Origin: an uncultured Clostridia bacterium
GTDB taxonomy: Bacteria > Bacillota > Clostridia > Oscillospirales > Acutalibacteraceae
DNA: 27,271 bases
Reading direction: 5' to 3'
Assembly: GCA_947626485.1 (NCBI GenBank)
Contig: CANQSG010000009.1
Span: 1-27,271, forward strand
A program made the translations under genes and the position numbers. The notes under the pieces were generated by a model, which was not told where the DNA came from, did not search any database, and was given only the letters and a program-made list of their open reading frames with translations. Positions 1-7,468 of the stretch are shown here, piece by piece. Each line of letters opens with the position of its first letter. Within the stretch, counting starts at the first letter, position 1.

Positions 1-816
1 CACAGAGGTCGCCATGGCGCTGCCGTTGCGGGCGAGACCGCCGGCGGCGATGGTGGACATGACGGTCGGCAGGGTCTTGAGCTGTTCGCTGAAGATCGTG
101 CCCGCCGATTGCACGTTCCAGAGCCCGAGGAAGGTAAAGAGGGTCAGCGTCAGAATGCAGGGGCGGATGATCGGCAAAATCACGCGGCCGAAGATGCCGA
201 ACCAGTCCGCGCCGTCGATGTGCGCCGCCTCGATCAGCGCGTCGGGCACGTAGCCGTCCATGTACTGCTTCATCAGGAAAACGCCCATGGAGGACGCCAG
301 CGTCGGCAGCAGATAGACAAGGTAGGTGTTGATGACGTGCAGCCGCGAGTAGATGATGTACTGCGGGATCGCCAGCGTGTAGGTGTTGAAAAGCAGCGAG
401 AATTGGATCAGCGCGAAGAGCAGCGCCTTGTGCGGCACGTTCGTCTTCGAGAGCACGAAGGCCGCCATCGCGCAGAAGATGACGCAGAGCGCCGTCCCCG
501 CCGCCGCGACGAAAACGCTGTTGAAGATATAGCGCGAGAGCGGCACCGAAAGCCCCGAGATCAGGTCGGGCAGCGCCAGATAGTTCGCGACCGTCGGCCG
601 TTTGACGGTAAAGAGGGTCGGCGGGAAGACCAGCAGCTCGTCGAGCGGCTTAAACGAGGTCGCGATGCAGTAGATCATCGGCAGCACCGAAAAGAGCCCC
701 GCCGCCAGCAAAAAGAAGAAGTAGAAAAAGTTTCCGACCTTCGAGCGGGTATACCGCCGCGTCTGATTCGACGCCGGCAGGTGCAGCCGCTCGCGGATCG
801 CCGTTGTCCGTTTCAT
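1..816 (-). CDS. Carbohydrate ABC transporter permease, MalG type (partial, C-terminus outside window)
   Basis: One of two inner-membrane subunits that form the channel of a binding-protein-dependent sugar importer. The visible 272 residues start MKRTTAIRER and run off the window edge with no stop. Hydrophobic segments lie near residues 29-50, 96-122, 131-152 and 164-183. The EAA loop that docks the ATPase is clear around residues 196-215 (EAARIDGAD, then ILP), typical of the MalG/CUT1 family, which is about 275-300 residues long, so only a short piece is missing. The ATG lies 4 nt after the stop of the MalF-type gene, and its ribosome site (AGGTGA) overlaps that stop, which implies translational coupling. 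No ATPase gene is visible; CUT1 systems often borrow a shared MsmK/UgpC-type ATPase encoded elsewhere. Substrate is inferred only from the GH16 and CBM-like neighbours. Confidence 0.93.
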   Translation of the reverse strand, partial: MKRTTAIRERLHLPASNQTRRYTRSKVGNFFYFFFLLAAGLFSVLPMIYCIATSFKPLDELLVFPPTLFTVKRPTVANYLALPDLISGLSVPLSRYIFNSVFVAAAGTALCVIFCAMAAFVLSKTNVPHKALLFALIQFSLLFNTYTLAIPQYIIYSRLHVINTYLVYLLPTLASSMGVFLMKQYMDGYVPDALIEAAHIDGADWFGIFGRVILPIIRPCILTLTLFTFLGLWNVQSAGTIFSEQLKTLPTVMSTIAAGGLARNGSAMATSV

Positions 817-820
817 ACGC

Positions 821-1723
821 TCACCTGCCCGCCTTTCCGATCAGCCGGTTCGCGATCCAGCGCGTTCCCACCATCAGCAGGAACAGCACGACGGACAGCG
901 CCGACGCATAACCCATTTCGTACTTCACCGTGCCCACGTCCGAGAGATAGGAGACGATGGTATCCGCGGCGTAACCGACCGTCGGATAGCCCGCCAGCTG
1001 TTGAATGATGGCGCTGATAGAGAAGGCCGAGGCGATCTGCATCACCGCGCTGAAGAGCAGCATGTGCTGCATGCCCGGCAGCGTGATGTACCACAATTCC
1101 TGCCAGCGGTTGCGCACGCCGTCGATGGCGCCCGCCTCGTAGAGCTCGGGGTTGACGTTCTGCAAGCCCGAAAGGTTCGACAAAAAGGAGATGCCGAGCC
1201 CCGACCAGAGCTGGATCATCACGACGAGCGGGACGATGTAGGTCGAGCTCGAAAGCCACGCCACCGGCTCGGTCAAAAAGCCGAGGGAAATCAGCAGGCT
1301 GTTGACGTAACCGTAGCTGTCGCTCGAAAAGGCGATCTGCCAGATGTAGACGGCGTTGCCCGCCAGCGTCGGCGCGTAGAACAGGAAGGAAAAGAGGGTG
1401 CGCGCCGTGCGGCCGAATTCGTTGATGAACCACGCCAGCACAAAGGAGAGCAGGAAGCCGGCAGGACCGGTCAGAATCGCCAGCAAGATCGTATTTTTCA
1501 GCACGATCGGGAAAATATCGTCGTGCAGGAACATGCGGATGTAATTGTCCAGCCCCGCGAAGCGCGGCAGCGAGACCATGTCGAAGTGGAAGAGGCTCAG
1601 CACGATCGAGGACAGCACGGGCAGCACCGTCATCAGCACGAAGCAGAGCAGGAAGGGCGTCAGCAGCACGTAAAGCTGCCATTGTTTCGCCTGTAAGGCT
1701 GTTTTCCGGGGTTTTGCGCGCAT
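821..1723 (-). CDS. Carbohydrate ABC transporter permease, MalF/UgpA type
   Basis: This is the partner membrane subunit of the sugar importer, 300 residues long and full length for the short MalF-like (UgpA/LacF) family. A basic N-terminus (MRAKPRKTALQAK) precedes about six membrane segments, near residues 18-45, 75-100, 108-130, 160-182, 220-242 and 270-292. The EAA motif appears as YEAGAIDG around residues 195-202, followed by LWYITLPG. The start is well supported: AAGGAGG lies about 9 nt upstream of the ATG. It begins 1 nt after the stop of the large solute-binding gene and ends 4 nt before the MalG-type gene, so these three form one tight translational unit. The permease assignment is very secure. 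The sugar carried is not determined by the sequence. Confidence 0.95.
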   Translation of the reverse strand: MRAKPRKTALQAKQWQLYVLLTPFLLCFVLMTVLPVLSSIVLSLFHFDMVSLPRFAGLDNYIRMFLHDDIFPIVLKNTILLAILTGPAGFLLSFVLAWFINEFGRTARTLFSFLFYAPTLAGNAVYIWQIAFSSDSYGYVNSLLISLGFLTEPVAWLSSSTYIVPLVVMIQLWSGLGISFLSNLSGLQNVNPELYEAGAIDGVRNRWQELWYITLPGMQHMLLFSAVMQIASAFSISAIIQQLAGYPTVGYAADTIVSYLSDVGTVKYEMGYASALSVVLFLLMVGTRWIANRLIGKAGR

Positions 1724-1724
1724 G

Positions 1725-4478
1725 CTATTCCGCCTCCTTTTCGCCGCGCGGCGCGTATTCCGCTAACTTGCGCCGGATTTCGTCGTCGCTCGTCCGCGCC
1801 CAGTCGGTGATGGCTTCCTTTTCGGTCGCCGTGCCGTTCTTGACCGCCCAGAAGGCCTGGTCGATCGAGCGCGAAACGTAATAACTGCCGGGGACTTCTT
1901 CGATCTCCCGCACCGCTTTCCACTGCTCGAGGATCACGGCGAGGTCGTCGCGATCCCAGGACAGGCGCGAGAGGGCTTCGACGTTCGAGGTCGCCACGCG
2001 CCCCGATTCGCCGAGCGCCGCCTCGCAGCCGGCGGAGTAACTGTACTGCGCGTCGGCCGACGTCCACCATTTCAAAAACGTCCAGGCGGCTTCCTTGTGC
2101 TTGCTCGAATTCATGATCGCGCAGCCGGTGCCCGCCCCCGCGCTCGTGCGGTCGATGCTGCCGTCGGCCTTGCGGACGCCGGGCAGCGGGTGCACCGACC
2201 ATTTTTCGGCGATCTCGGGCGCCGCCACGGCGAAGGTCAGATACTGCGTATAGGGCGCGACGCCCAGCGGGATAGTGCCGACGCGGAACCGCTGGTAGAA
2301 GTTCACGTCGGGGTTCAGGCGATATTTCGTGTAGAAATCCGTCCAAAAGCGGAAGGTCTGCACCGAGGTCAGCGAGGCGAGATTCGTCCCGTCGCCCGCC
2401 TCATTATAGAGGTTTTCGCCCTGTTGCAGCAGCATCGTCGGGAAGATGCTCAGACCCCCCGCGCCGGTGTTGACCGTCGTCGCGGCGGTGATGCGGGTAT
2501 AGGGCAGGTAGGCGTTCATGTTTTTGCGCTGGACGATCGAGGTCGCGTCGAGGAATTCGTCCCACGTCTCGGGCGCCTTCAGCCCCAGCTCCGCGAGAAT
2601 ATCGTCGCGGCAGAACAGAATTTGAAAGCTTTGGGTATCGGGCAGGGCGTAGAGCTTGTCGCGGTAAAGGTAGGGCACCTCGGCGCCGGGCTGGAAGTTT
2701 TGCAGGACTTTTTCACAGTCGGCGAATTCCGAGAGCGGATAGAGCACGCCGCGCATCGCGAGGTTGACCGGCTCGGTGCGGGCGAGGTGGAGGTAGAGAT
2801 CGGGCGAATTGTTGGAGATGACGCCCTGCACGAGCGAGGCGTTGACCTGCTCGACCCGGACGTTGATGCCGTAGGTCGGGGAGAAGGACTCCTGGATCAT
2901 GGTGTTGAGCACCTTGACCTGGTCGCGCCCCCAGTTGACCCACAGCTTGATCGTCTCGGCGGAATCGTCGTCGAGGGATTCGGTCGAATAGTCGCCCGCG
3001 AAGCTGTTGAGGAAGCGCACGACGCCGAAGCGCAGCCGCGTGAAGAAGCCCGCGCGGCCGGTCGAGCCGGGCGTGTCGGGGGCGTGCACGACGATGCGGT
3101 CGAGGGCGAGCGCCATGTTCTTGATGTCGTAAAGCCAGGAGGAAAGGGTCTGATAATAGGAATAATAGGTGCTTAAATACAGGTGGGAATCATAGCGGTG
3201 GTCGTGCATCTGCCCGGCGACGCGCGCCATGTTTTTGACCGCGCCGTCGAGTTCCCCGTTGACGTCGTCGCGGGTGGCGAGCTCGGCGGAAATGGCGTTC
3301 AGCTCGTCGACAAAGGAGGCGAGCTGCGTCTCGAAATCGGGGATTTGCTTATAGAGCTCATAGTCCCGGTTGGAGTCGGGCGTCTCGCCGGTGATCATCA
3401 CGATGTCGAGATAGAGGTCGCCGATGGCGGTCGTCAGCTTGCTTAGCCGATCGAAAAGCGCGGCGATGTCGGCGAGGGTGACGGCAAGCGACAGGGTGTG
3501 CTTGCCCGCCGTGAGATAAAAGCGGTAGGGCGCGCCGTTCGCGTCGGCGGCGTCGGCATATTGCCAGGCGGTTTTATAGGGGAACGAAAGGGCTTTTGCC
3601 TCGGCGAAGGGAGTCTTGCCGTCGATTTTCAAATGGCGGCAGGTTCTGCCGTTGATGACGGCGTTCTGCTTGAAGGCGAAGCCGATGGCATAGAGCCCGT
3701 CCTGCGGCACCTCGATCTCCCACGCGATCTCCTGCCCCGGGCGGCTCCAGGTGCCGCCGCCGATGTAGTTGATGAGGGCGTGGCTCGCGCTGTGGGGCGA
3801 GAGGTCGATGCTGCCGCTGTCGGATTTCGCGGTCAGGGCGTCGTCGTTGCGCCAGAGGGTCTGCTCGGCTTCAAAGGTCAGGTTCTCGCTGGTGTAGTCG
3901 CCCGCCGTGTAACCGCTCGAGACGGCGGCGTAATCGGCGACCTGCTCCGGCTTTTGCAGCCGGAAGCCGGCGAAGCGGAAGGGGTTGCCGAGGTTTTCGA
4001 GGGCGAAGACGTGCGCCCCGGCAGTCAGGGTGACGGTGTAGGGGTCGAGCCGCACGCCGGTCGGGTCGTAGGCGGCGGATTCGAGGGTGCCGTCGACGCG
4101 CTTCTGGACGGGGGCGATCTGGTCGCCGTTCGAAAGGGTGCGCACGCCGCCGTCGTCCTCGTAGTACATCGGCGCTTCGAGGCGGTCGGCGTCTTCAAAC
4201 GGGGCGCTGCCGTCGACCGTCAGCGCGTATTCCACCTTGCGGGTCGTCAGATCTTCCGCCGCGTATTGCAGCACGATCTCATAGCTGCCGGCCGTCGGAA
4301 CGTCGAGCGTGACGCTCGTTTTTCCGCCGTGCGGCAGGGTTTCACCCGTCGCGGCTGCGGTCGTCACGGTCGTCGGTGGGGTCGCGGCAGGCGCGGCAAG
4401 GGCGGGCAGCGCCGTCCCCGCGGCAAGTCCCGCCGCCAGCAGGCAGGAGAGCAGTTTTTTATATTGCAAACTCATCAT
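1725..4478 (-). CDS. Large extracellular solute-binding protein with N-terminal jelly-roll-like domains (SBP_bac_1 fusion)
   Basis: A 917-residue secreted protein, about twice the size of an ordinary sugar-binding protein. I chose the ATG at 4478 (MMSLQYKK), which starts a classic Sec signal peptide with a likely ALA|AP cleavage near residue 29; a longer reading adds 65 residues with no signal. Two beta-rich domains, about 45-175 and 198-360, look like carbohydrate-binding folds (GSYEIVLQY, then TFEAEQTLWR). A helical region covers about 375-465, and a family 1 solute-binding domain runs from about 508 to 890 (IKLWVNWGRDQ, YKLYALP-like and WTFLKWW-like segments). It sits 1 nt from the permease genes, so it is the probable cognate receptor. 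Oddly there is no lipobox: the only early Cys is too close to the N-terminus. How it stays on the cell is unclear. Domain borders are my estimates. Confidence 0.88.
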   Translation of the reverse strand: MMSLQYKKLLSCLLAAGLAAGTALPALAAPAATPPTTVTTAAATGETLPHGGKTSVTLDVPTAGSYEIVLQYAAEDLTTRKVEYALTVDGSAPFEDADRLEAPMYYEDDGGVRTLSNGDQIAPVQKRVDGTLESAAYDPTGVRLDPYTVTLTAGAHVFALENLGNPFRFAGFRLQKPEQVADYAAVSSGYTAGDYTSENLTFEAEQTLWRNDDALTAKSDSGSIDLSPHSASHALINYIGGGTWSRPGQEIAWEIEVPQDGLYAIGFAFKQNAVINGRTCRHLKIDGKTPFAEAKALSFPYKTAWQYADAADANGAPYRFYLTAGKHTLSLAVTLADIAALFDRLSKLTTAIGDLYLDIVMITGETPDSNRDYELYKQIPDFETQLASFVDELNAISAELATRDDVNGELDGAVKNMARVAGQMHDHRYDSHLYLSTYYSYYQTLSSWLYDIKNMALALDRIVVHAPDTPGSTGRAGFFTRLRFGVVRFLNSFAGDYSTESLDDDSAETIKLWVNWGRDQVKVLNTMIQESFSPTYGINVRVEQVNASLVQGVISNNSPDLYLHLARTEPVNLAMRGVLYPLSEFADCEKVLQNFQPGAEVPYLYRDKLYALPDTQSFQILFCRDDILAELGLKAPETWDEFLDATSIVQRKNMNAYLPYTRITAATTVNTGAGGLSIFPTMLLQQGENLYNEAGDGTNLASLTSVQTFRFWTDFYTKYRLNPDVNFYQRFRVGTIPLGVAPYTQYLTFAVAAPEIAEKWSVHPLPGVRKADGSIDRTSAGAGTGCAIMNSSKHKEAAWTFLKWWTSADAQYSYSAGCEAALGESGRVATSNVEALSRLSWDRDDLAVILEQWKAVREIEEVPGSYYVSRSIDQAFWAVKNGTATEKEAITDWARTSDDEIRRKLAEYAPRGEKEAE

Positions 4479-4507
4479 CCCTTTTCCGTCGCGCGCTGCG
4501 CTTTTTG

Positions 4508-4530
4508 GAGCCCTCCCGCCGGAAGGGCTC
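4508..4530 (-). other. Intercistronic hairpin 3, just upstream of the large solute-binding gene
   Basis: GAGCCCT and AGGGCTC form a 7-bp perfect stem around a 9-nt loop. It lies about 30 nt before the ATG of the 917-residue binding protein in the transcript. No U-run follows, so it is not a standard terminator. It could protect or expose an mRNA end produced by processing. Confidence 0.4.
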
Positions 4531-4562
4531 GGAGAAGCGCGGCACATGGGTGCTGTCATGAA

Positions 4563-4593
4563 GAAAGGTCGACCGGGGTCCGATCGGCCTTTC
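4563..4593 (-). other. Intercistronic hairpin 2
   Basis: Two 14-nt arms (4563-4576 and 4580-4593) pair across a 3-nt loop, with one mismatch and one G-U pair in the minus-strand transcript. The outer part is GAAAGG with CCTTTC. The stem is followed by UUCAUGAC rather than a U-run, so an mRNA processing or stability role is more likely than termination. Confidence 0.45.
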
Positions 4594-4634
4594 CATTCTG
4601 CGCCGTTCGGCGCCGATATTTTGTTGAAGGGAAC

Positions 4635-4671
4635 GCGGTGCGGGAGCGTTGGCGTTTCACTCCCGCACCGC
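4635..4671 (-). terminator. Intercistronic hairpin 1 after the dockerin gene (possible partial terminator)
   Basis: GCGGTGCGGGAG (4635-4646) and CTCCCGCACCGC (4660-4671) form a perfect 12-bp stem with a 13-nt loop, 16 nt past the dockerin gene stop. In the transcript it is followed by GUUCCCUUC, a poor U-tract, so at most it would be a leaky terminator that lowers expression of the solute-binding and permease genes. The three hairpins fill most of the 209-nt gap, and I see no convincing promoter there. Confidence 0.4.
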
Positions 4672-4687
4672 AAGGGTGGGGAAAATG

Positions 4688-7432
4688 TCAGGAGGCTTTG
4701 CTGAGCGTCACGGGCTCGAGGCCGAGCAGGCCGTTGAGGCGGACGAGGTCGAGAATGTTCGTCTCGCCGTCGCCGGTCAGCTCGCCGCCTTCGGGCGCGG
4801 ACGCGTCAAGGATGCCCTCGCGCAGCAGCTTCAGGTCGGCGACTTCGATGGCGTCGTTGTCGTCGAGGTCGGCGTAGAGCGCCGTGTCGGCGGGAATCTC
4901 GGGCAGGTCGCCGGGGTCGGCGATCTCGGCGGTTCTGCCGGCGGCGACGGCCTTGGCGGCGTCAATCGAGCTTGCCAGTCCCTCGCGCACCGTGCCGGTG
5001 AAGGTCTTCTCGCCCTCCTCGGTCAGGTAGGTGATGTAGGGCAGGACGGTGTAGACCGCCGCCGGGTCGGCGACGCCCGAAAGGGTCGCCGTCGTCGAGA
5101 GCAGGCCGGTTTCCGCCGCGTAATTCGTATACGTCAGCGTGAGCTGCGTATAGCCCGCAAGGTCGGCTTCGCCCGCGAAGGGATCGCCGAAATCTTCCGC
5201 GCTCCCCTGCTTTGCCAGCAGGCCGATGGCGGTAACGGGATAATACCGGTCGGTCTTGCCCGCCTTGCGGTCGACGGTGGCGAGGATCGTCGCGCCCGTC
5301 TCGTCCTCGGTCAGGCGCAGGCCGTCCCAGTTGACGCGATAGGTCAGGCTGTCGTCCCCGGCGGTGACCGCCGTCACGGCGACCGGGGAGCTCTTTGCGG
5401 TGAAGCTCTGACCGTCGACGCGGTCGAGGAACATCGTCGGGGCGGCGGTGTCACCGGTAAAGCTCGTGATGCAGGTGTCGCCCGGCAGATCGAGCGCCGG
5501 AATGGCTTCGCCGACGTAGCCGCTGACCTGCGTCTCGCCGTAGGCGACGGTGCGCTGGGCGGTCAGGTCGGTCACGGTAAGGTTGTCGATGTAGCTCGGG
5601 GCGGTCAGGTTGCGCACCATCAGGTAGATGCCGGCGGCGGAATCCGCCTTGATCTGCCAGGAGAAGTCCTCAAAACCGGAGTCCGGCTTCCAGCCGAAGG
5701 AATTCCAGGAGGCGTCGGCATCATACGCACCGGTCGCGGCGTTGTAGGCTTTGTAAACCCTGGATGTGTTGGACGTCATTTCGTTCGTCGCCCAGCGCAG
5801 GGCGATCTGCCGGTTTTCGAGCATGTTCGCCGAAAGGCTCGCCCAGTCGGTCGAAACGGAGAATTCGACGAGGTACTCGTGTCCGGGCGTCGTGACGAAG
5901 GCCGTCCCGTCGGGGTTTTGGAAGGTCAAATGCGTCGGCCAGTTCGGGACGTTGTAGCTGTTGATCTTTACGGCCTTAGAGCCGTCCTTCCCGCCGGTTG
6001 CGTCGATTTCCATGTATCTCTCGTTGATACCCCAGTTTGTGCGGGTGTCAAAATCCGTCGTTTGGCAGCCGCTCCACTTCGCGTAGAGCTCCTTTGCGGG
6101 GTCGACCGTCGCGCCGGCGTCGACCGGTTCGGTCAGCTCGGCGTCGAGATACCAGCCCGCGAAATCGGCGCCCGCCAGCGTTGGCAGGGCGAAGGTCTCG
6201 TAGGTGTCGAGGCCGTAAACCGTCCGGGTCTCGGTCGCACCGACCGCGCCGTTGTTCGGGTGCAGCGTCACGTCGCCGAGCGCGCGCTCGATTTTAACGT
6301 TGTCGATGGAGACGTTTGCGTCTGCCGTTGTGGCATTGTGATAGACGCAAAGAATCGCGTCGGTCGACATGTCAGCTGTGAAAACCCAGCTGACGGTGTG
6401 CCACTGGCTGTCGCGCAGGGCGGAGGTCACGGTAAATGGCTCGTTGTCGACCTCGTTGTCACTCTTGCCGTTCACGCCGGTGCCTGCCGGTCGGTTGAGC
6501 TGGCAGATGTAATAATCGAAGGTGGCGTCGGTCAGCAGGTCGAGGGTGACGCGGTATTTCTGCCCTTGCACCAGCGAGAAATAGGCATCGTCATCCACGC
6601 CGATTCGGAAGGCGCGCGGCCAAGTAGCCGTGTTTTTGTTGATCGCAGGACCGACTTGACCAACCTTCATAACGAGGTCGTCGGGCGCCCCGTCCTTTGC
6701 CGCAAGATCGAAATAATTCTGGCGGATCGACGATCTGCTCGACTTATAGCCGTCCGCCGTCTTATCGTAATAATGCTCGGAAAAATCGATCTCAATGGCG
6801 TCGAACGATTTGATTTTTTCAATCCGGACGTTGGCGAGGTCGATATCGACGTTCTGCGCCGTTCTTTCGTCATACTTCGCCGTTCGTATCAGGAAGAGAA
6901 GGTAGGGACGGTCGGCTGCCATGGAGGTGGCGGTCAGGTGAAATTCACCCTTGACCCAGCCGTTTGTCGGTTCCTTGTAAGGCACCGCTTCCGCCGCGAA
7001 ATAATCCCTTTTTGTCTGCGTTGACGTCTTACTGGCGGCATAAGCCACATTGAGAAGGACGCCCTCGCTTCCCGAGTCGGTGATTTTGATTTCGTAGCTG
7101 ATGCGATATTTCGCACTGGCTTCGAGTTCAAACGCGTTTCCGTCGCGGTCGGCCATGCCGAAGCCTCTGGCGTAAATGATGCCGTTCGAGGAAGACCATG
7201 CCTCTGTGGAGTTTGTCGCTTGATTGAAATGCACAATCTTGCCATACGTGTCATCGTCGGTGACCGCTATAGAGGTTGGCATATATTGCGACGTAAAGGT
7301 TTCAGAGGAAAAGTCGATGTCGACCGCGCCTTCTTCGGGGGTAATTTTCATTTCCGCCGAAGCGGGAACGACCGCCAGCGCCGTCAGCAGCAGCGCCGCG
7401 GAACAGAGGACTGCCATCGCTTTTTTCAGCAT
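4688..7432 (-). CDS. Secreted CBM-like protein with one InlB-type repeat and a C-terminal dockerin-like domain
   Basis: A 914-residue secreted protein. A signal peptide (MLKKAMAVL, likely cleavage ASA|EM near residue 26) is followed by three beta-sandwich modules of CBM4/9 type at about 38-205, 212-385 and 458-625, each ending in an acidic-DNV/DNL strand. One Listeria-Bacteroides repeat lies at about 388-454 (FAGWYLD, LYAKW). A further beta-rich region covers about 640-850. Residues 855-895 match a type I dockerin: D855, D857, N859, E863 and D866 fill the first calcium loop, and T886, D888, N892 and D895 most of the second. No catalytic domain was recognised. The ATG at 7432 is preferred because AAAGG sits 8-9 nt upstream, whereas the alternative GTG at 7441 overlaps that site. 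The dockerin implies attachment to a cohesin-bearing scaffold, none of which is encoded here. Neighbour spacing suggests the same operon as the GH16 gene. Confidence 0.87.
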   Translation of the reverse strand: MLKKAMAVLCSAALLLTALAVVPASAEMKITPEEGAVDIDFSSETFTSQYMPTSIAVTDDDTYGKIVHFNQATNSTEAWSSSNGIIYARGFGMADRDGNAFELEASAKYRISYEIKITDSGSEGVLLNVAYAASKTSTQTKRDYFAAEAVPYKEPTNGWVKGEFHLTATSMAADRPYLLFLIRTAKYDERTAQNVDIDLANVRIEKIKSFDAIEIDFSEHYYDKTADGYKSSRSSIRQNYFDLAAKDGAPDDLVMKVGQVGPAINKNTATWPRAFRIGVDDDAYFSLVQGQKYRVTLDLLTDATFDYYICQLNRPAGTGVNGKSDNEVDNEPFTVTSALRDSQWHTVSWVFTADMSTDAILCVYHNATTADANVSIDNVKIERALGDVTLHPNNGAVGATETRTVYGLDTYETFALPTLAGADFAGWYLDAELTEPVDAGATVDPAKELYAKWSGCQTTDFDTRTNWGINERYMEIDATGGKDGSKAVKINSYNVPNWPTHLTFQNPDGTAFVTTPGHEYLVEFSVSTDWASLSANMLENRQIALRWATNEMTSNTSRVYKAYNAATGAYDADASWNSFGWKPDSGFEDFSWQIKADSAAGIYLMVRNLTAPSYIDNLTVTDLTAQRTVAYGETQVSGYVGEAIPALDLPGDTCITSFTGDTAAPTMFLDRVDGQSFTAKSSPVAVTAVTAGDDSLTYRVNWDGLRLTEDETGATILATVDRKAGKTDRYYPVTAIGLLAKQGSAEDFGDPFAGEADLAGYTQLTLTYTNYAAETGLLSTTATLSGVADPAAVYTVLPYITYLTEEGEKTFTGTVREGLASSIDAAKAVAAGRTAEIADPGDLPEIPADTALYADLDDNDAIEVADLKLLREGILDASAPEGGELTGDGETNILDLVRLNGLLGLEPVTLSKAS

Positions 7433-7440
7433 GAGAATCA

Positions 7441-7450
7441 CCCTTTCTTT
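7441..7450 (-). promoter_or_regulatory. Ribosome-binding site that fixes the dockerin gene start
   Basis: AAAGAAAGGG on the minus strand lies 8 nt before the ATG at 7432 and touches the upstream GTG at 7441. This makes the ATG the better start. Confidence 0.6.
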
Positions 7451-7468
7451 TGAATTTCAGCGCCTGTG

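Noticed and set aside
4479..4673. Upstream extension of the 917-residue receptor gene
   Set aside because: It would add 65 residues before an intact signal peptide and run through the hairpin region.
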